Positions 38,281 through 52,005 of a DNA stretch of 64,000 nt are shown in pieces. Below the pieces are notes generated by a model. It had not been told where the DNA came from, did not search any database, and saw nothing but the letters and a program-made list of their open reading frames with translations. The position numbers and the translations under genes were made by a program. Position 1 is the stretch's first letter; the number at the start of each line of letters is the position of its first letter. Origin of the DNA: Mycteria americana. Its lineage: Eukaryota; Chordata; Aves; Ciconiiformes; Ciconiidae. The stretch lies in the NCBI RefSeq assembly GCF_035582795.1, contig NC_134371.1:49083001-49147000 (forward strand). The letters run 5' to 3'.

Positions 38281-41200
38281 CATATGGTTACCACGGGCGG
38301 AAACCTTGTAAAATTTGCTAGGGTGGATGTAATGATTACAAATTACACATGCTGTCTAAATAAGATCCGTGTATGAAATACCATAATGTTTGGCAGTATT
38401 TGGGTCTTGACTTCCCTTGTTTTTAGAGGTTAAAATTTTGAAGCTCAGCCCCATATGTGGGATTTTACTCCATCGGCCCCTCCTGTCAGGGTTTGGGACG
38501 TTTGGCCCTGGGCTCTGGTACACTGAGGAGATGACAAATGGACAGTCTCTGTCAGGCAGAAGAGGGAACAGTGTTCAGACACACTGAAAAATGTTTGCTC
38601 TGCTACTAGAAAGCTTCAGCACGTTTCCTCCGAAGAGCGTTAGCTTGTCACTGAACACAAGGCCGGAGAGGACTGTGCCATGTATGCAGCTGTGCTTCCT
38701 GGTTTCTCAGAGCCCGTGGTCATGTTGGCTTGATATATTTGCAAAATAGCTGTATGTAAGTTAACCCAGATGCCGTGTCCTATTGCCTCTGCACAAATAA
38801 CTACTAAATAGGGTTTTTTAAACTTTATTGTAGTACTTGACTCCCTGCTTGATTCTCTACAACCATCCTGCTGATAACTGCAGCAAATTTTCTTCTTAAT
38901 TTCATTAGAGTAAACGTGAAGTAACCTCACTGAAGTCCAATCAGCGGGAATTTCAGTTCTCTACATTGCTTTGGGTCTGCAGTCTTGAACATAGGAGGTG
39001 TGCATGTGGACTGAATTCAGTATAAAGCATTAAACGCTGTCTCTTTGTAATTAACAGTAGAGAGCTGTATGAAGTCTTGAAGCTAAGAAATCCCACAAGC
39101 CCTGTAGAAAACGTTTCTTTATACAGATCTGAAGTGTTATTCAAGGGAATTCACCATAAAGGATGGAGAGCTGCTGGGACATGAAGAATATAAAGCTCTA
39201 AGTCTATGTTGGAGAAAAGTTCCCTCAGAAGCGTGCGTTTAGTTTCTGATACCTTTGGTGATGCGTGCTGCCTCGCCTGCCATCTCTGCAAGTGTGGCCT
39301 CACTTTCACTGTTACTGCAACATGCGTCAAGCGAAATGAAAACAGAAATTTCGGAAAGGATATAATTAACCTACTTGTGAACATTAACCTTAAATATCAT
39401 TCTAATTATCTCACTAATTTAATCACTGCAGATCTCAAACTTGTTTGTTAAATATTTAATTCTGCAAATTGTTTTTGATACAGAGGTGTGGGTAGCTTTC
39501 TGTGAATGTAAGTTACTCTATAAAACTCTTTGCAAAACCATTGTGTGTTCGCAATTCAGTGAACAAACCTCACTGTCAACAAGACTTTTAATGGAAATCA
39601 CAGAAACCGTGCCCTGAGGCTAAGAGATGCCCTATTATTTTAAATAATATGAGTGCCCTGTTATTTTAAAATCTAATGAACATGTTGTGCAGGGAGTAGA
39701 CCGGGGTAAATTTCTGCCTGCACATCTTCAGGTTTGATTCCACAGGAGTCTAGACTGGAAAGCCACTGGCAAGTCTAACAGTTGGTTCTTATCTTTTCAC
39801 CTCTTGATTACTTGAGCAACTCAGCAAATGATGCCCTTGATCTTCAGCCCTTCTTATCAAGCGACTATTTTGTGCTAAAAGTAACCTAAAATGTGTTTAG
39901 ATGCTCCAGTTACAATGCCGCCCAAAGTGGCTCTAATTATTCCTGAGAGGAAGCTTTTGAATTTGGGAGTGTTTGTTGAGAAGATGAAAGCTCCGTGTTT
40001 GTTCCTGCCTCCCAGATGGGAAGGGGCCCTACTCGTACTGCCTCCTGCAAACACCCACGAGGCTCAGCCGAGCACGGCGAGGCAGGGACACGGGGATGCC
40101 TCCAACTGCTGTGGCTGGGAGAGCAAATGGCCAGGCTGTGGGTGCTGGGGAAAATCCCAGACGGAGGGGACAGCCAAGCCAGGACGGGCCTGGAGGCTGG
40201 GGCACCCAAATCCTCTGTCCCATGGGAAGGTGGGGTCTCTCTGCTGTGTAGTGCCTCCCCTCCCTCCATCCCTCCCCAGGGGCTTCAGCCAGCCCGGCAT
40301 TTCAGGCTGTACCCACATGGCAGTACTTCTTCAATGTTACTTTCTTCATTTTTGTTATGTATGTCTCCTTAATGGAGGAAGAAGGTGAAAGATTGGGGTT
40401 GACATTGTGTTTCTGCACGGTAATTCTTACTATCAGAGGAAGGTGCAAAGGTATGCTAAATCCAGGTGATGGCTCACAGCAGACCTCTGACAGGAGCTAT
40501 TTGATTAGTTAGGTGTCCATATAAGTACCTATTTGGGACTACCTTATTATTCAGAATTCCATCCTGATTGCTTGTATTTATTTATTATGCACTTACACAC
40601 AATTCATACTGTTTAGTTCATCCCTGGCAATAAGAAACAAATTTCTGTGAATTTAGCTGAATAAAGCTGTGTTTGTTCTTGTTAGTCATCAGAAGTCTGG
40701 TTCTTTCTATGCATTATCTCAATTTCTGGGCATTTTTTCCCTTCATTTACTCCAAAAATGACTTCAATACTAATGAATACTGAAAGACAGCCAAGACAGG
40801 ATGAACTTTTGGACAATTTATGCAAACACGACAGATGAGAATAGATTTACTATAAACATGTCAGGCACAAAAGACTTGACTGCTTTTTAAATACAGTGAT
40901 ACTGGAAGAGATTTATGGATATTTTCAACTGTTCATTAAAGAGAAAAATATTTTGAAACTATAGGCACTATCCTTTTATCCATTTTTGCCTTCCAGGCTG
41001 AGTTGCAAACCTTTGATGTTTTCTTCACCAAAAAATAAAAGTAGTTATGAATTTATTTCTCCCAAGCACTTTCATTTTTGTGTCAATTTACAGTTTTTAT
41101 TACATTCCTGGCAGTCCAAATTATGGTGTTTGGAGAGCAGCTAGAGTCCACAGCTCTGAGTTTTCTGAAAATAGGGAGGAAGTTCACTTAATGATGCTTT

Positions 41201-44200
41201 CTGGCCACTGCCTTTTTTCTTCTCCTTTAGTAATAAAAGGTTAATAAAATCTATGAATACTTTAACTGCCTGCTAGAGCAACCAACCAATTAAAGGTTAT
41301 TCTAATCTAAATGACTGGAAGCCACTTGAATTGAGAAAGTTACCATGCAATAGCTAGTACCTGCTGGATCAGATTAATAAAATGGAAAGTCTTAGACATG
41401 AAAATCATGTATAAATGTAGTCCGTATAGTTGACCGAGGCATCAGTTCTTACAGCCAGACAGGCATATACTTAACTATAACAAACACAGTCTGCTTCTGT
41501 GCTCTTACAAATCAATAATAAGCCTTGCTTTCAACTTCAGTGCAACTGAGGTTGTTGCCAGTCAATGATTTTGCAAGATGGGATTGAGATATTGGAATAG
41601 TTTCATGGAATTATCAGATTCTTTCTTTCTAAAATAGTGTTAAACTCATATAAGTAGTAAGGAATTTCAACGTGAAAAGATGTGCTTTTGCATTGCTTCT
41701 TAAAAACATCGTATCTTGCCAAATCTCCTACGAAGTCAAAACAGTGCACCAGCATGACAGCAGGAAGGACTGTGCGGTGCTTGAAGATCTAATCCTGCAT
41801 ACTCACAGTGCTGGCTATGCTCTTGCTTTTTGAGAAGATGGAGAAAGATGAAGAAAGAGCAGATTTGGGTGGAAAATAACACAGTTTTCATCGCAACCTT
41901 AGAAGGATATTGGCAATTTTGTAGCAGAATGATTTGAGCATTCTGAGACCCTTCAAAGTAAGGCAGGAAGCTTAATAAAGGCTTCATTTTGGAAAAGCGG
42001 ATAGCTGAAAGTAATATTTTAACAATTTTTACTGGACTTGCATTTCCAGCCTCTTTAAATTAATTTAAGAGCCACAAACCAACACACATTTATAAATAAC
42101 ACAATGCAGTTGGAGATAATGCAAATGTCTTTATAAATAACAGAGTATAGCTTAAATCATTATTTTTAATGCCTCTATTTTTTGTTCCTATATGAACAGG
42201 TCTGTGCTGGTCTGCATTAATTAAATTTAAGTAGGATTTCTAAGGCCAGATCATCATTACTTCTGTGTCCCTGATTTAAATCTGCAGTAAAACATTTCTC
42301 CATTTAGTTTGGTGCTTTTGTGTCATATTTCATACACTAGTTGTCTCTTAATTAAATCCATGATGGCCCACCAACACAGACTATTAAAATAACTATACTT
42401 TGCACTTGACATATTTATGAGACAGATTCATAAGAGTATAGACTGATACTTGAACTACTCACTGAGAAATGCTAATAAGATTATGATGAAGGTAAGATTA
42501 GAACATTCGTCTCCTTTTCTCTCTTCTTTTTAGAAATTTATTTTTATAACTGCAATTCACTACTTCTATTTCAGGCTCTTTGATGTTGTTGTATGTACCA
42601 ACAGTTCTTTCTGTGTGGATTTATTGTGGCAATGAAGAGTGGGAAACTGCTAATTTATATCACACCAGTAAAGTGCATAAGTATTGTGCTCCTTGAAGTA
42701 TGAATGTTTGCAGATGTCTGTAAAACCTTCACATGGGATTGACATGTTCAGGGTAATGCATATTAAGGAATTAGTCTACTTTTGGAATTGGGTGGTGTAA
42801 AATATGGATTAACGTGAAGTGCCACATTGTTTTACCTTTATTGCCTTACTCCTCCAGCAGGCCTGTTGGTGTAGGGCCAGCTGGGTCTGCTCCTGCGTGA
42901 GGGAGGAGGCAGTGGCGTCGTGCCTGTGATCATTTGCTGCATGTTGTTGTGCCAGGCAGGACGTGGCCTTGCCCATCTCCCAGCTGTAGCACAACATACT
43001 GGCATGTCACGGGCTCTGCAGTTTGCTCAATGCAGTTTGACTGTCACGGCAATGTTTGAAATTGCGTGGATGTATGGCCTCGGTGGTTAAGAAAAACAGA
43101 AAAGGAAGCAAATCCACAAGTCATATGACTTGAAAGGTTGCTTAACATATGCGCTAAGTTTTGATCATTTGCATGTATGGATATCTCGAAATGACCTTAG
43201 CATTGTATTAATATATTGGCAGAGTTGCTGATATAATTTGTTTGATAATTTTTTAAATAATTTGGATGTGGAGGGTTCAAGGAACTCCATATTTGAGAAA
43301 AATGTTGCTACAAGTGAAAAAGCTGCTAAGTGAATGATCTAAAAGCAGCAAGGATTTCTATCACTTTTCAGGACCAAGACGTTCACCTCTTAGGCACCTT
43401 TTCCCTCTCTCCCTTTTTTCCCCAGTCACATCCTTTCATGGAAGGGCTCCCGTGCATCACTGCATTTAGGGGTCCAGGTGTGGGTACAAATGTAGAGGGC
43501 TCTAAATACATGCAGTTTGAAGGGTATTTATGTTACAAGTGTGGTATATAGAACCCCAAATCCACATGATGTTCATAGTTTTTTGATGATAATATATCAC
43601 TGTGCTTCATACTGGTATTCTCTATGAAAGCGACAAAAGCATCAAATGTTGGGATTTCATTTAGAAATAAATACAATATTAGAAAGTAAGAATAATAAAG
43701 ATATATTAAATATTTCATCCTCTACAGAAATAAACCAGCTACAGTTCAGGGAGCTTCGCTAAACACATTAAGTCTAATAAAATCGCCTACACGTACTCCT
43801 GACACTAGTAGTAATTAAAATAACTTGTTTCAAAAAACTGGTCCTATACATGAATACTTATTGGCAATTATTCCTAAGTTCTTCAAACCAAAGATAACGT
43901 AATTTGATTCACACACAATGTTCTTGTAAACGTGGTTCATACTGGGTTTTATATGCAGCTTAGGACTGTTAATTGCCATTTTGAGCCTCACAGTAAAATA
44001 GAGTTCAATATGTCGCTTTTTCTGAAGTATTGAGAAATGTTTGAGAAATGCTTGTCTTAGTCTAATCAACTGTGAATAATTTATTTCTGAGTCCTACTTT
44101 TCAGTATAAGTGGATCTGACTTTTCTCAGAGCTTCTAAAGTCTAATCAACTTGTTACATTCATTTAATTAAGGAAATCTGTAACGAACTGTGAAGTGTAT

Positions 44201-47200
44201 GTACCAACAGGCTTTTTTGTTGTGTAAAATTGGCGTATTTTCATTGTGAATGTGATTGTGTTTGCTTATACTGACAGGTAGCCTCTACTAAACAAATCAA
44301 TTTTTTTTCTACATGTATAGGTCAATATGAGTAGCGTATAAACTGTTTTCTGAACTGCCTCTCTCCTGGTGGACCCACCACCCAGCTTCCCAAATTCACG
44401 CAGCTGTAGCTTTCAGGCAATTCTCATTTCTGGAAGGGTTACAAATACGTAAGTGTTCTTCCGTGCTTCAGAGAGAAGGAAGATGTAATAGAGGTGTGAC
44501 ACACAAGAGTGTGGATAAAAGACTGACTTTTTTAGGCACGGTTAACCTGAAAAACGTCATCACAGTAGAAGATTAAAACACTGACACAAGCTTGTGGTCA
44601 GGATCTGCTTGCCGCAGTTACCGAGAGGAGCGCAAAGGGGTGAGCTAAGGATGCTGAGTGAAAGTCCAGCCTGTGTTTTCCAGCCCAGAGTAATTTGTTC
44701 TCATTTCTCTGAGAAATCAGCATCATCGGAAGGAAGTAGCTGGTAAAATAAAGGGCTCTTACATCATGTATTCATTTTTTTAAAAAAGACACGATATTTA
44801 TTTGTTAATAAATGTTTAGAAGTCCATCATTCCTCCCATCATTATGTGACATGAGGAACATTTTTTATTAAAAATAAAGAGATGCTGTGGGGATTGACAC
44901 TTTTTTTCCTCCTTATGCTCAGACAAACTCTTCAGCCTCAGAGAAAAGGTCCTTGACCCTGGTCTAAAATACCGTCCAGTGCCTATGGGATGTAATATGA
45001 AAATCATCAAAACTGTCCTTGGCATGAGCTGATTAAAATGGTTTGTTGTTGCCTACAGCACCATTGCTTTATATGTATATTTTTACAAAGAGCAGATGTG
45101 CCCATGTCTTGCACAGTTTCTCTTTGTGTGTTTTTTGATAAACACAGAAGTGAAATCACTACCTGGGCAGATCCCCCCTGTGAAGTTTCAGAGAGGGAAA
45201 GGTGAGGGGTTGGCAATGGGGCTGGGGTACCGGCTGCATAGGGAGAAGCAGGGGAGGGCGGCATGGTGGCAGCACTCGGGCACGGGGGGTTGTGCAATGG
45301 TACCGCAGAGAGTAGGAGGAAAAGCATGCAAACCTGCAAGCAGCAAGGGCCCAGAGTAGAAAAAAACCCAAAATCTGGATCTATCTGCCTGCCAATGCCG
45401 TATAAACCCTGCTCCGACAATAGCAAGAAGTGGGGTTTTTATTTTTTCAGACTGACAACTAAGTTTCAGTTAGAATATGGAAGTGGAGAGTAGCTGATCC
45501 TAAAATGCTAGACAAGGTTGCCTCAGGATGACATCTTACCTATCCTTCTGCTATTACAAAGAAAACTGAAAAAGTCCAAGTCCTCAAGGTGAATCTGGCG
45601 TTTCTGTGTTTTCTTGTTCCACTCATGTTTGATGGGGGAGCTGAAATCTCAATACAAATGCTAATTCCAAATCTAGGGGTCGTTTCAAGCAGTAGTTTTG
45701 ATACAAGTACCTTTCCATCCCCCCAGCACAGATTTTTCTAAGGCATGTTGTCATCTAATGATAATAGGTTCTTTCATTACAGAATCACAAATTGTTGGGC
45801 GTGTGACCTTATGTTCAATAAATATTTATTTGAGAATCATAGGTTAATTAATTTCCATTGTTTCTGTTTTAATTCTATACATGCTTATACTATACAATTA
45901 GAGGAAAACAGAGAGAACCATGAGTGAATGTTGGTCATAGAAAATGTTTCTATTACCCTTTACTTTTAAAACCATTAATAGATTATTAGGAGATATAAAC
46001 ATAGGAGACCATGGATCATATTTGCATGTTAATGAAAGCCATGAATTATACATTATTTGCTATGGAGAGTACTAGAAACAGTATTCCTCCTTTCTAATAG
46101 CTATAAAAGCTGGCGGTTTCCTGGAGCACACATCACATCCCCTCTGCAATACCTTCTAATAGAAAGAAAGAAATCCAGCTCTTCAAAGCAATCTCTCACT
46201 AAATGAAATATATTTGTTTGTGTTGCTTTGCAACACACAAGTGTGACAGTTCATTTTAAACAAAATAGTTTTAATAATGTCATTACTAATATCTATTTGG
46301 TCATCTCTCTGAAAAATGGTGTTTTAATAGGAATGTTTCATTTTAATAAATGGCAGAAGAGGCAAGCTGCCCTGAGTCAGCAGGAAGTGGATATACACCA
46401 GAGAACAGGCTGATTGTGTTAGATTCATCCAGAACATTGAGCAGCACACAGACAGTCCAAGAAAAAGCAACTGGCTTTATTCAAATGATTAGTCTTATTG
46501 CTACGCTGTAGCACAGATTCACACATTCTTCTATTATTCCTTGACCTTGTGCCAAAAACTCCCACTTGAAGTAATAATTAGAATTAGTGTTTCCAGTGCA
46601 TGCTTCCATCTTCCTAACAAACAGTAATGAAATGTGGCTTTTACAAAATATGCAGTTAATTAAACTTTTTTTTGAACATTGTTTGATTAATACAGTTCCC
46701 CTGTGCTAGCCCCTCATCATGCCCGACTGTCTCTACCTGATATTGGTGAATTGGAAGAAAAGCACAATCAATAGGATGAGTGAAATTTCAGAAATTTGCA
46801 CCTTAAAATTGCTTCTGTTTTTTTTCCTTCTTGTTTTGTCTCTGTCTTGGAATAAAGTGGAAAGATGGCCATTATTTGTAATCCTGTTTTTTAAGTTGAG
46901 GACAGTGTGTGTATTATATAACTACTCTACAAATACCCTCAGCGTGAATATGAAGAACACATATATCAAGTGCTACAAGGTAATAACTGGATTTCTAGGC
47001 AAGCTTTTTCAAAAGGTGGCTCAGCACTGTATTGCTTAATAACACTATGCAAATAGAAATTCTGATTTCATTTTTTTAATATTATTTCATGCTTTTTTAC
47101 TGTCTGCCTTAATTATCCCAATGCTGAACAAGTATAGTCTTTTGATGGATGAGAGTTCCACCCCTTTATCCACACCCCTGCAGATATGAGGCTCCACAGT

Positions 47201-49389
47201 TTAGTACCATAAATCACTGTGATTGTATAACTTAACTACTGTATGATCAGAGATCACATACAGTGTTAGCCTGAATATGCATTCATCCTTCGTTATGAAT
47301 GTTTTAGGGCTAAATTTATTCCGGCTGTTTGGAGAAATATAAGTTTCTTCACATAAGAAAGCAATGCATTTTAAATAAGCAATTCTTTCAACAACTGGAA
47401 ATAATCACAAAAGTCTTCTATTTGCAATCTTCATTAATGTGAGTTATTTCATCACTTTAGGAGAAATCCTTTCAGAGAAAAACAACAATTAAACCCCTCC
47501 CCCCAGGCTCTGACAGCTAAGAATCTATGGATCAGCCATTTTAGTAATTAACCACAATTCCTCTGATTTGTGTATTTCCAGATGATGAGGCAAGAAGCAA
47601 GTTACATCTTGGAGAAATTGCCCTCAGGAGAGAGGAAAAACTATTGCGAGGTTGACAGCACAACCTTGTACCAGCACAGTTTCCCTTCCCTAGTGGTTCA
47701 AGGAGTTCCAAGCACCCTCCTGTAAATCATCAGCTCACATCTATTTATTATCTTCCAGCCCAGTGCACAACACTATCTGTTACACACGGATACCAGCAAT
47801 ATTACAAGGTGGACTCAAGGGATAAGAGACAGCAAACCCTGCACACCTCCTACGCCTGAGTCACACCCGGTATAAAGTCAGGTTCTGTTCATAAAGTACA
47901 TACTATTGTCAGAAATGAAACAATATGAACTATTATGTTTCAGAGTTGGGGTTTTTTTTAGTGTTTCTCCAAAATGCTTGATCTTATCTGCTGATATCTT
48001 TGTGTTATTATACAGAGATGAAATTTATCTGCATAGGAATGGACAAAATGTCTATAAAAATATTGATATTCATTCACTGATTGTTGTTATATTTGGAGTA
48101 GGCACCAGCTACACTCTGCAATGCTTGTCCTGGAATATCAATAAATAAATCATAAAAGCCAATGCTTCAAATATTGAAAAATTCACACTTCAAACTGTGT
48201 TTTGAACTGTACTGAGAGCAATGTCTCAGATTGTCCTTTTGTTTTATATGAACAGAGGAAATTCAAAGTAGGAGGAACTCTCCTGGGATTTGGCATAGGG
48301 GAGTGCCACAAACCATCAGCCTTCCTGTCTCTGCCGTGCCAGAGCAGCCTCTCCTGGGATGTACCATGAGGAGCAGACAGTGTGTCTGGGGAGTTAATGT
48401 GGCTTCGGATGAAATTATCTCCTGCAGAATCCATCTCGCCTGATGGTTGTGTGCATGCAAAGGAGCCAGGCAGTGGCGAGGAGCCAAGCCACAGCAGGGT
48501 AGGTGAAGGCTCAGAGAAAAGTAGAAGCACCTCCCTGTGACTCTGTTGGGTTAAGTGAAGTTCCTTGCACCATAGACTTATGGGGTTGATGAAAACAGGT
48601 CATCACAGCTCTTTTCTCCTTCCGTCTGGGACCCAAATTTGGTAAGAACAAACTTATTGAAGTCCCCACCCTGTTGCCCACTTCCAGTGCTCACTCGTAG
48701 CAGATGTCTAAATTATATGGCGTGAATGATAGCATTAAAAAGAGAAATGAGGGCAAATGCCTTCTGAAAGGTACGCTCTAGTTCAAGCACAGGTTTTCGG
48801 GCTGATGCCCAAGTTGCAGAATGAATTTCCATGGTTTGTGTTGTGCAGGGGGGCACTAGGCAATTCTAAAGGTTCTTTTTCTTTTGCTTTAAAAGCACTG
48901 AAATTAGCCGAAAGCTAAAATTAAGAATGGTATTTTGTAGTTTAATTGTGAATGCAAGGCTAGACTAGCACTGGAAGTCACTCAGGTACATCTACTCAAA
49001 GGCCAGAAGAAAAAGCACTGCAGGTATTCAGTGCTTTATCTGATTAGAAAACAGCCTGGCACAGATGTGATTTCTGCTCCATATATCAAACTATGGCAGG
49101 CTTTTGCTGCTTCATTATGAAAGCATCTGAAGTAAAATAGGTTTTGGAACATAAAAAATGACAAATTTGGAAAAATATCTATATGCCAGATGGGTGTAGG
49201 AAGAATCCTTGTGACAAATATATTATTAAGGGAATATGCATAAGGAAAGAAACTGTGCCCAGCTCTTCCAAGGATGGACAGGCAGGAAGATAGCGTCTCA
49301 CTGTGTCTAATGTATTCTCATGTAGTTTAAATCTAATTAATTATGTTGCATCGCTGACATAAAATCTAGGCACCACAGCTTAATGGTAA
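38281..49389. other. Intergenic desert, fifth segment
   Basis: No gene is supported. GC-richer spots lie at about 39990-40320 and 45170-45360 with composition-driven frames (165 codons at 39891-40388 plus; 139 codons at 45007-45426 minus) that show no known domain. AT-rich stretches around 41990-42400 and 45740-46110 have clustered homeodomain-, POU- and SOX-like sites. Confidence 0.6.
45740..46110. promoter_or_regulatory. Candidate conserved non-coding element with POU octamer
   Basis: Contains a perfect octamer ATTTGCAT at 46020-46027 followed closely by TTAATGA, plus TTAATTAATT and CCATTGTTT (SOX-like) motifs at 45843-45862. The sequence is AT-rich but not repetitive. This is a judgement of texture only; enhancer function is inferred. 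Confidence 0.25.
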
Positions 49390-49600
49390 GCTGCATGGGG
49401 GCTTCGGCAGGACCTGACGATTGCTCTGCCCTCCCTGCTTTTGTTTGCTTTCCTCGGGGGCTGCAGGTCAGAGTGACGACATCTCCGCTGAGGAAAGGCT
49501 AATACAAACAGACGAGGCTTTTGCTGCACACCACGGGCGGCACAGCATGAGCTCATCCTCGTCTCCCGCGTTACCACGCTGCGTCGGCCTCCTCCAAGGA
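49390..49600. other. CpG-rich patch at the start of a GC-rich block (49.4-50.1 kb)
   Basis: About 16 CpGs in 210 bases. The following 500 bases stay GC-rich but are CpG-poorer, with opposing long frames (up to 129 plus and 120 minus codons) that are shadows of composition. No homology is recognised. Confidence 0.45.
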
Positions 49601-51619
49601 TGCTGCTCAGAGGGGGTTTATTGCAGACCATGGGTGCTTCAGCACAGCTTCTCCTCGTGCCTCGTGGAGAAATGGGAGCATTTTAGTCGTTGCTGGCTTA
49701 CTCCACGGATGCTTTTGAAGCTGAGGTCAACGCCCTGGTGACAGGTCCTGGACAGACCGGGAAGGCAGCTCAGTGCACAGTTCCTGGCGGCTGGCTTTCC
49801 AGTGTAGGAAGGGGTGTTACCTGTAGGTTGCCCACCCTGGCTCCCTGGCTCAGGACACATGGGGCTGTGTGGGACAACATGGCAGTGCACAAGGTTGGGG
49901 GGTGCATGGTGCAGAGAAAAGAGCTCAGGTGCCAGAGGGCTGCTGGACAGGCAGTGGGGCTGGGGGTAGGCAGCAGCTCTGGTTGTGGGGCAGGACTGGT
50001 GCAGGGGGACCCTGGAAACTCCAGCTCCACGGTGTGGGGCCAGCGGGGCCCCTCAGCCCAGGCTGGTGGGGCCAGGTAACCTCCTGTAGACCCTCGAGGC
50101 AAGGTCACTGCCTCTTCCTTGGAAGCAGGCAAGTCAGTATTTCAGCTTTAGAGTAAAAAAACCAGAAGGACATGCATGCTCTGGCCAGTCCTGCGTCTGG
50201 GTGGCAGACCAGACCTGATACGGTCTTAATGGCAGCTGGAGGAGCCGCATGCAGATATTACACAGTTGAAAGAGGTCTCAGCCTTTGGTTCTTTCCAAAG
50301 ATGGGATACATACCTGGTTTGGATTCAGGGTGCAAATGATCTAGCCATGATTAATGTGTTCAGAACTGAAATAGAAATGGAGGCAGGGAGGATGGTACGG
50401 CAATCTTATCATTTGGCTTCACATAATTTGATTTCACTGATGCCCCATCCACTATCTGATTGCTCTTTTCCTATTTAAACCCAGCCAAACCAGGAGGCTT
50501 TTGCTCACAGGCTTCTAGTACTATTTTATTTGGCAGTTATGGAATAAAAGAACTTTAGTATTGCCTTAGAGTTTCTCCTGACATCTATCACAACCAATCC
50601 AGCTCATATGTGGGTGAACTGTGTTTTGATCCAATTATAAAATTGTATTGGAGTCTTGTTACATTCTTATCCCATGTGCATGTTGAAAAATTCAAGAGCA
50701 AAAGAAAATTCTACAAAATGTTTCTCATTTACTGTAGGCTTGGAGACACAAAACTGCATCACACAGTCATTTGTGGAGGCTAATAGCAAACTAGAAAACC
50801 AACATATTCTTCAGGAAAAAACCCCACCCTGTTAATCAGCAGCAAGATTTAGAGGGGGAATAGTACAATCTGTGTTGTAGATATTATTGTAGATAGTCTT
50901 TGGGGACACAGCCTTACTTTTGTTAATTGTAGCAACAAGAACTTTGTTGGTGTTCATCACAGCAGTTACGATGACAAAGGATCTGCCAATTTGAAAACAT
51001 TTCTGGGGATGCATAAAAATGACAAATTTGAAGAGAACCCAGACACAAAATGACCAAGGCAACACAGTTAACATCCCAATGGATTATAATTACTATAATA
51101 CTTAAAAACAGAGATACTATACACACTCTTAGTACCTCTATAGCAAAAATGCATTATTAAATCAACAACCCATGCACTATTTGATTACCATGATGCAGAA
51201 GTTGATCTAGGATATTTCTGGCTCAACACTTCCACTGTCTTCAGGCTATGAAACATAATAAAGGGAATTAGGTGTCTCCCTTGCTCATCTGCTATAGAAA
51301 GCCATGCACAGGCAGAGCTTCACAGAGTGCTGCTCCCAGGAGAGGAAACGCACTCGCTCCAAAGCTTTGTGGCTCCATCCTGGTGGAGTCTCCCACACAC
51401 CTACAATCAGAATCCCCATCCTAAAGCTGTGTGACAAGGAAGGGGCCAGGACCAAGACAGCTGCCTTGGGCAAGCGCACGTGGCCCTGCAGCCAAACTAG
51501 AGTGACAGTGCCAGGGCCAAGCCTGAAGCTCGGACTTCAGCTGGGAGCAGTTCAGCCACGTGGAAAAGCCAACGGCTCTTTCAGTTTCCCAAATACTGCT
51601 TATAATTAATGTCTTTCAG
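49601..51619. other. Intergenic segment between CpG-rich patches
   Basis: GC-rich up to about 50100, then AT-rich. I see no gene, recognisable repeat or RNA here. Confidence 0.5.
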
Positions 51620-52005
51620 GTCTTCGGTGATCTAACCTCCTGCTAAAAATGTCACACCAGCTGCCCCCAAGAGCAGCTGCTGTGCGGGCGGCCTCGGGAC
51701 AGACCTCTCTGCCTTGCCCAGCAGAGGGGAGCCGTCCACGCGAGCCCCTGGGACGCTGTGCTCCACGGCAGCAGCACGCCGGTGCTGGCGTCGGCCGGGG
51801 CACGGGCGGCCCCGCAGGGTGCTGGCTGTGGGTCTCCCACGCTGCTGGGCCAACTCAGCCTCCCCACACCCGTGCAGGGAAACACGCAGTGAGAAGCGGT
51901 AAGGGGAGCGCTCGGCAGCGGCCACCAGGGCTGAGCTACCCAGCCGCTTGCAACGTTGAGAAGAGGGCAGCGTGCGTGTGCAAAAGACGTTAGATCATTC
52001 CCGAG
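51620..52005. other. Orphan CpG-rich patch (strongest in the desert)
   Basis: By hand count about 30 CpGs in 385 bases, densest between 51680 and 51930. Several overlapping frames on both strands (up to 114 codons plus, 97 minus) are Ala/Arg/Pro-rich, as GC-rich DNA yields, and none has a recognisable domain. It could be an unannotated non-coding promoter, an enhancer, or a GC-biased conversion hotspot. Confidence 0.55.

Noticed and set aside
39891..40388. 165-codon plus-strand frame
   Set aside because: Longest frame in the desert, but it sits in a GC-rich spot, is overlapped by other frames on both strands, lacks any recognised domain and has no convincing splice or promoter context.
51919..51938. 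GGCCACCAGGG, another CTCF-like core in the 51.6-kb patch
   Set aside because: The required GGC that follows is replaced by CTG, so the match is weak.
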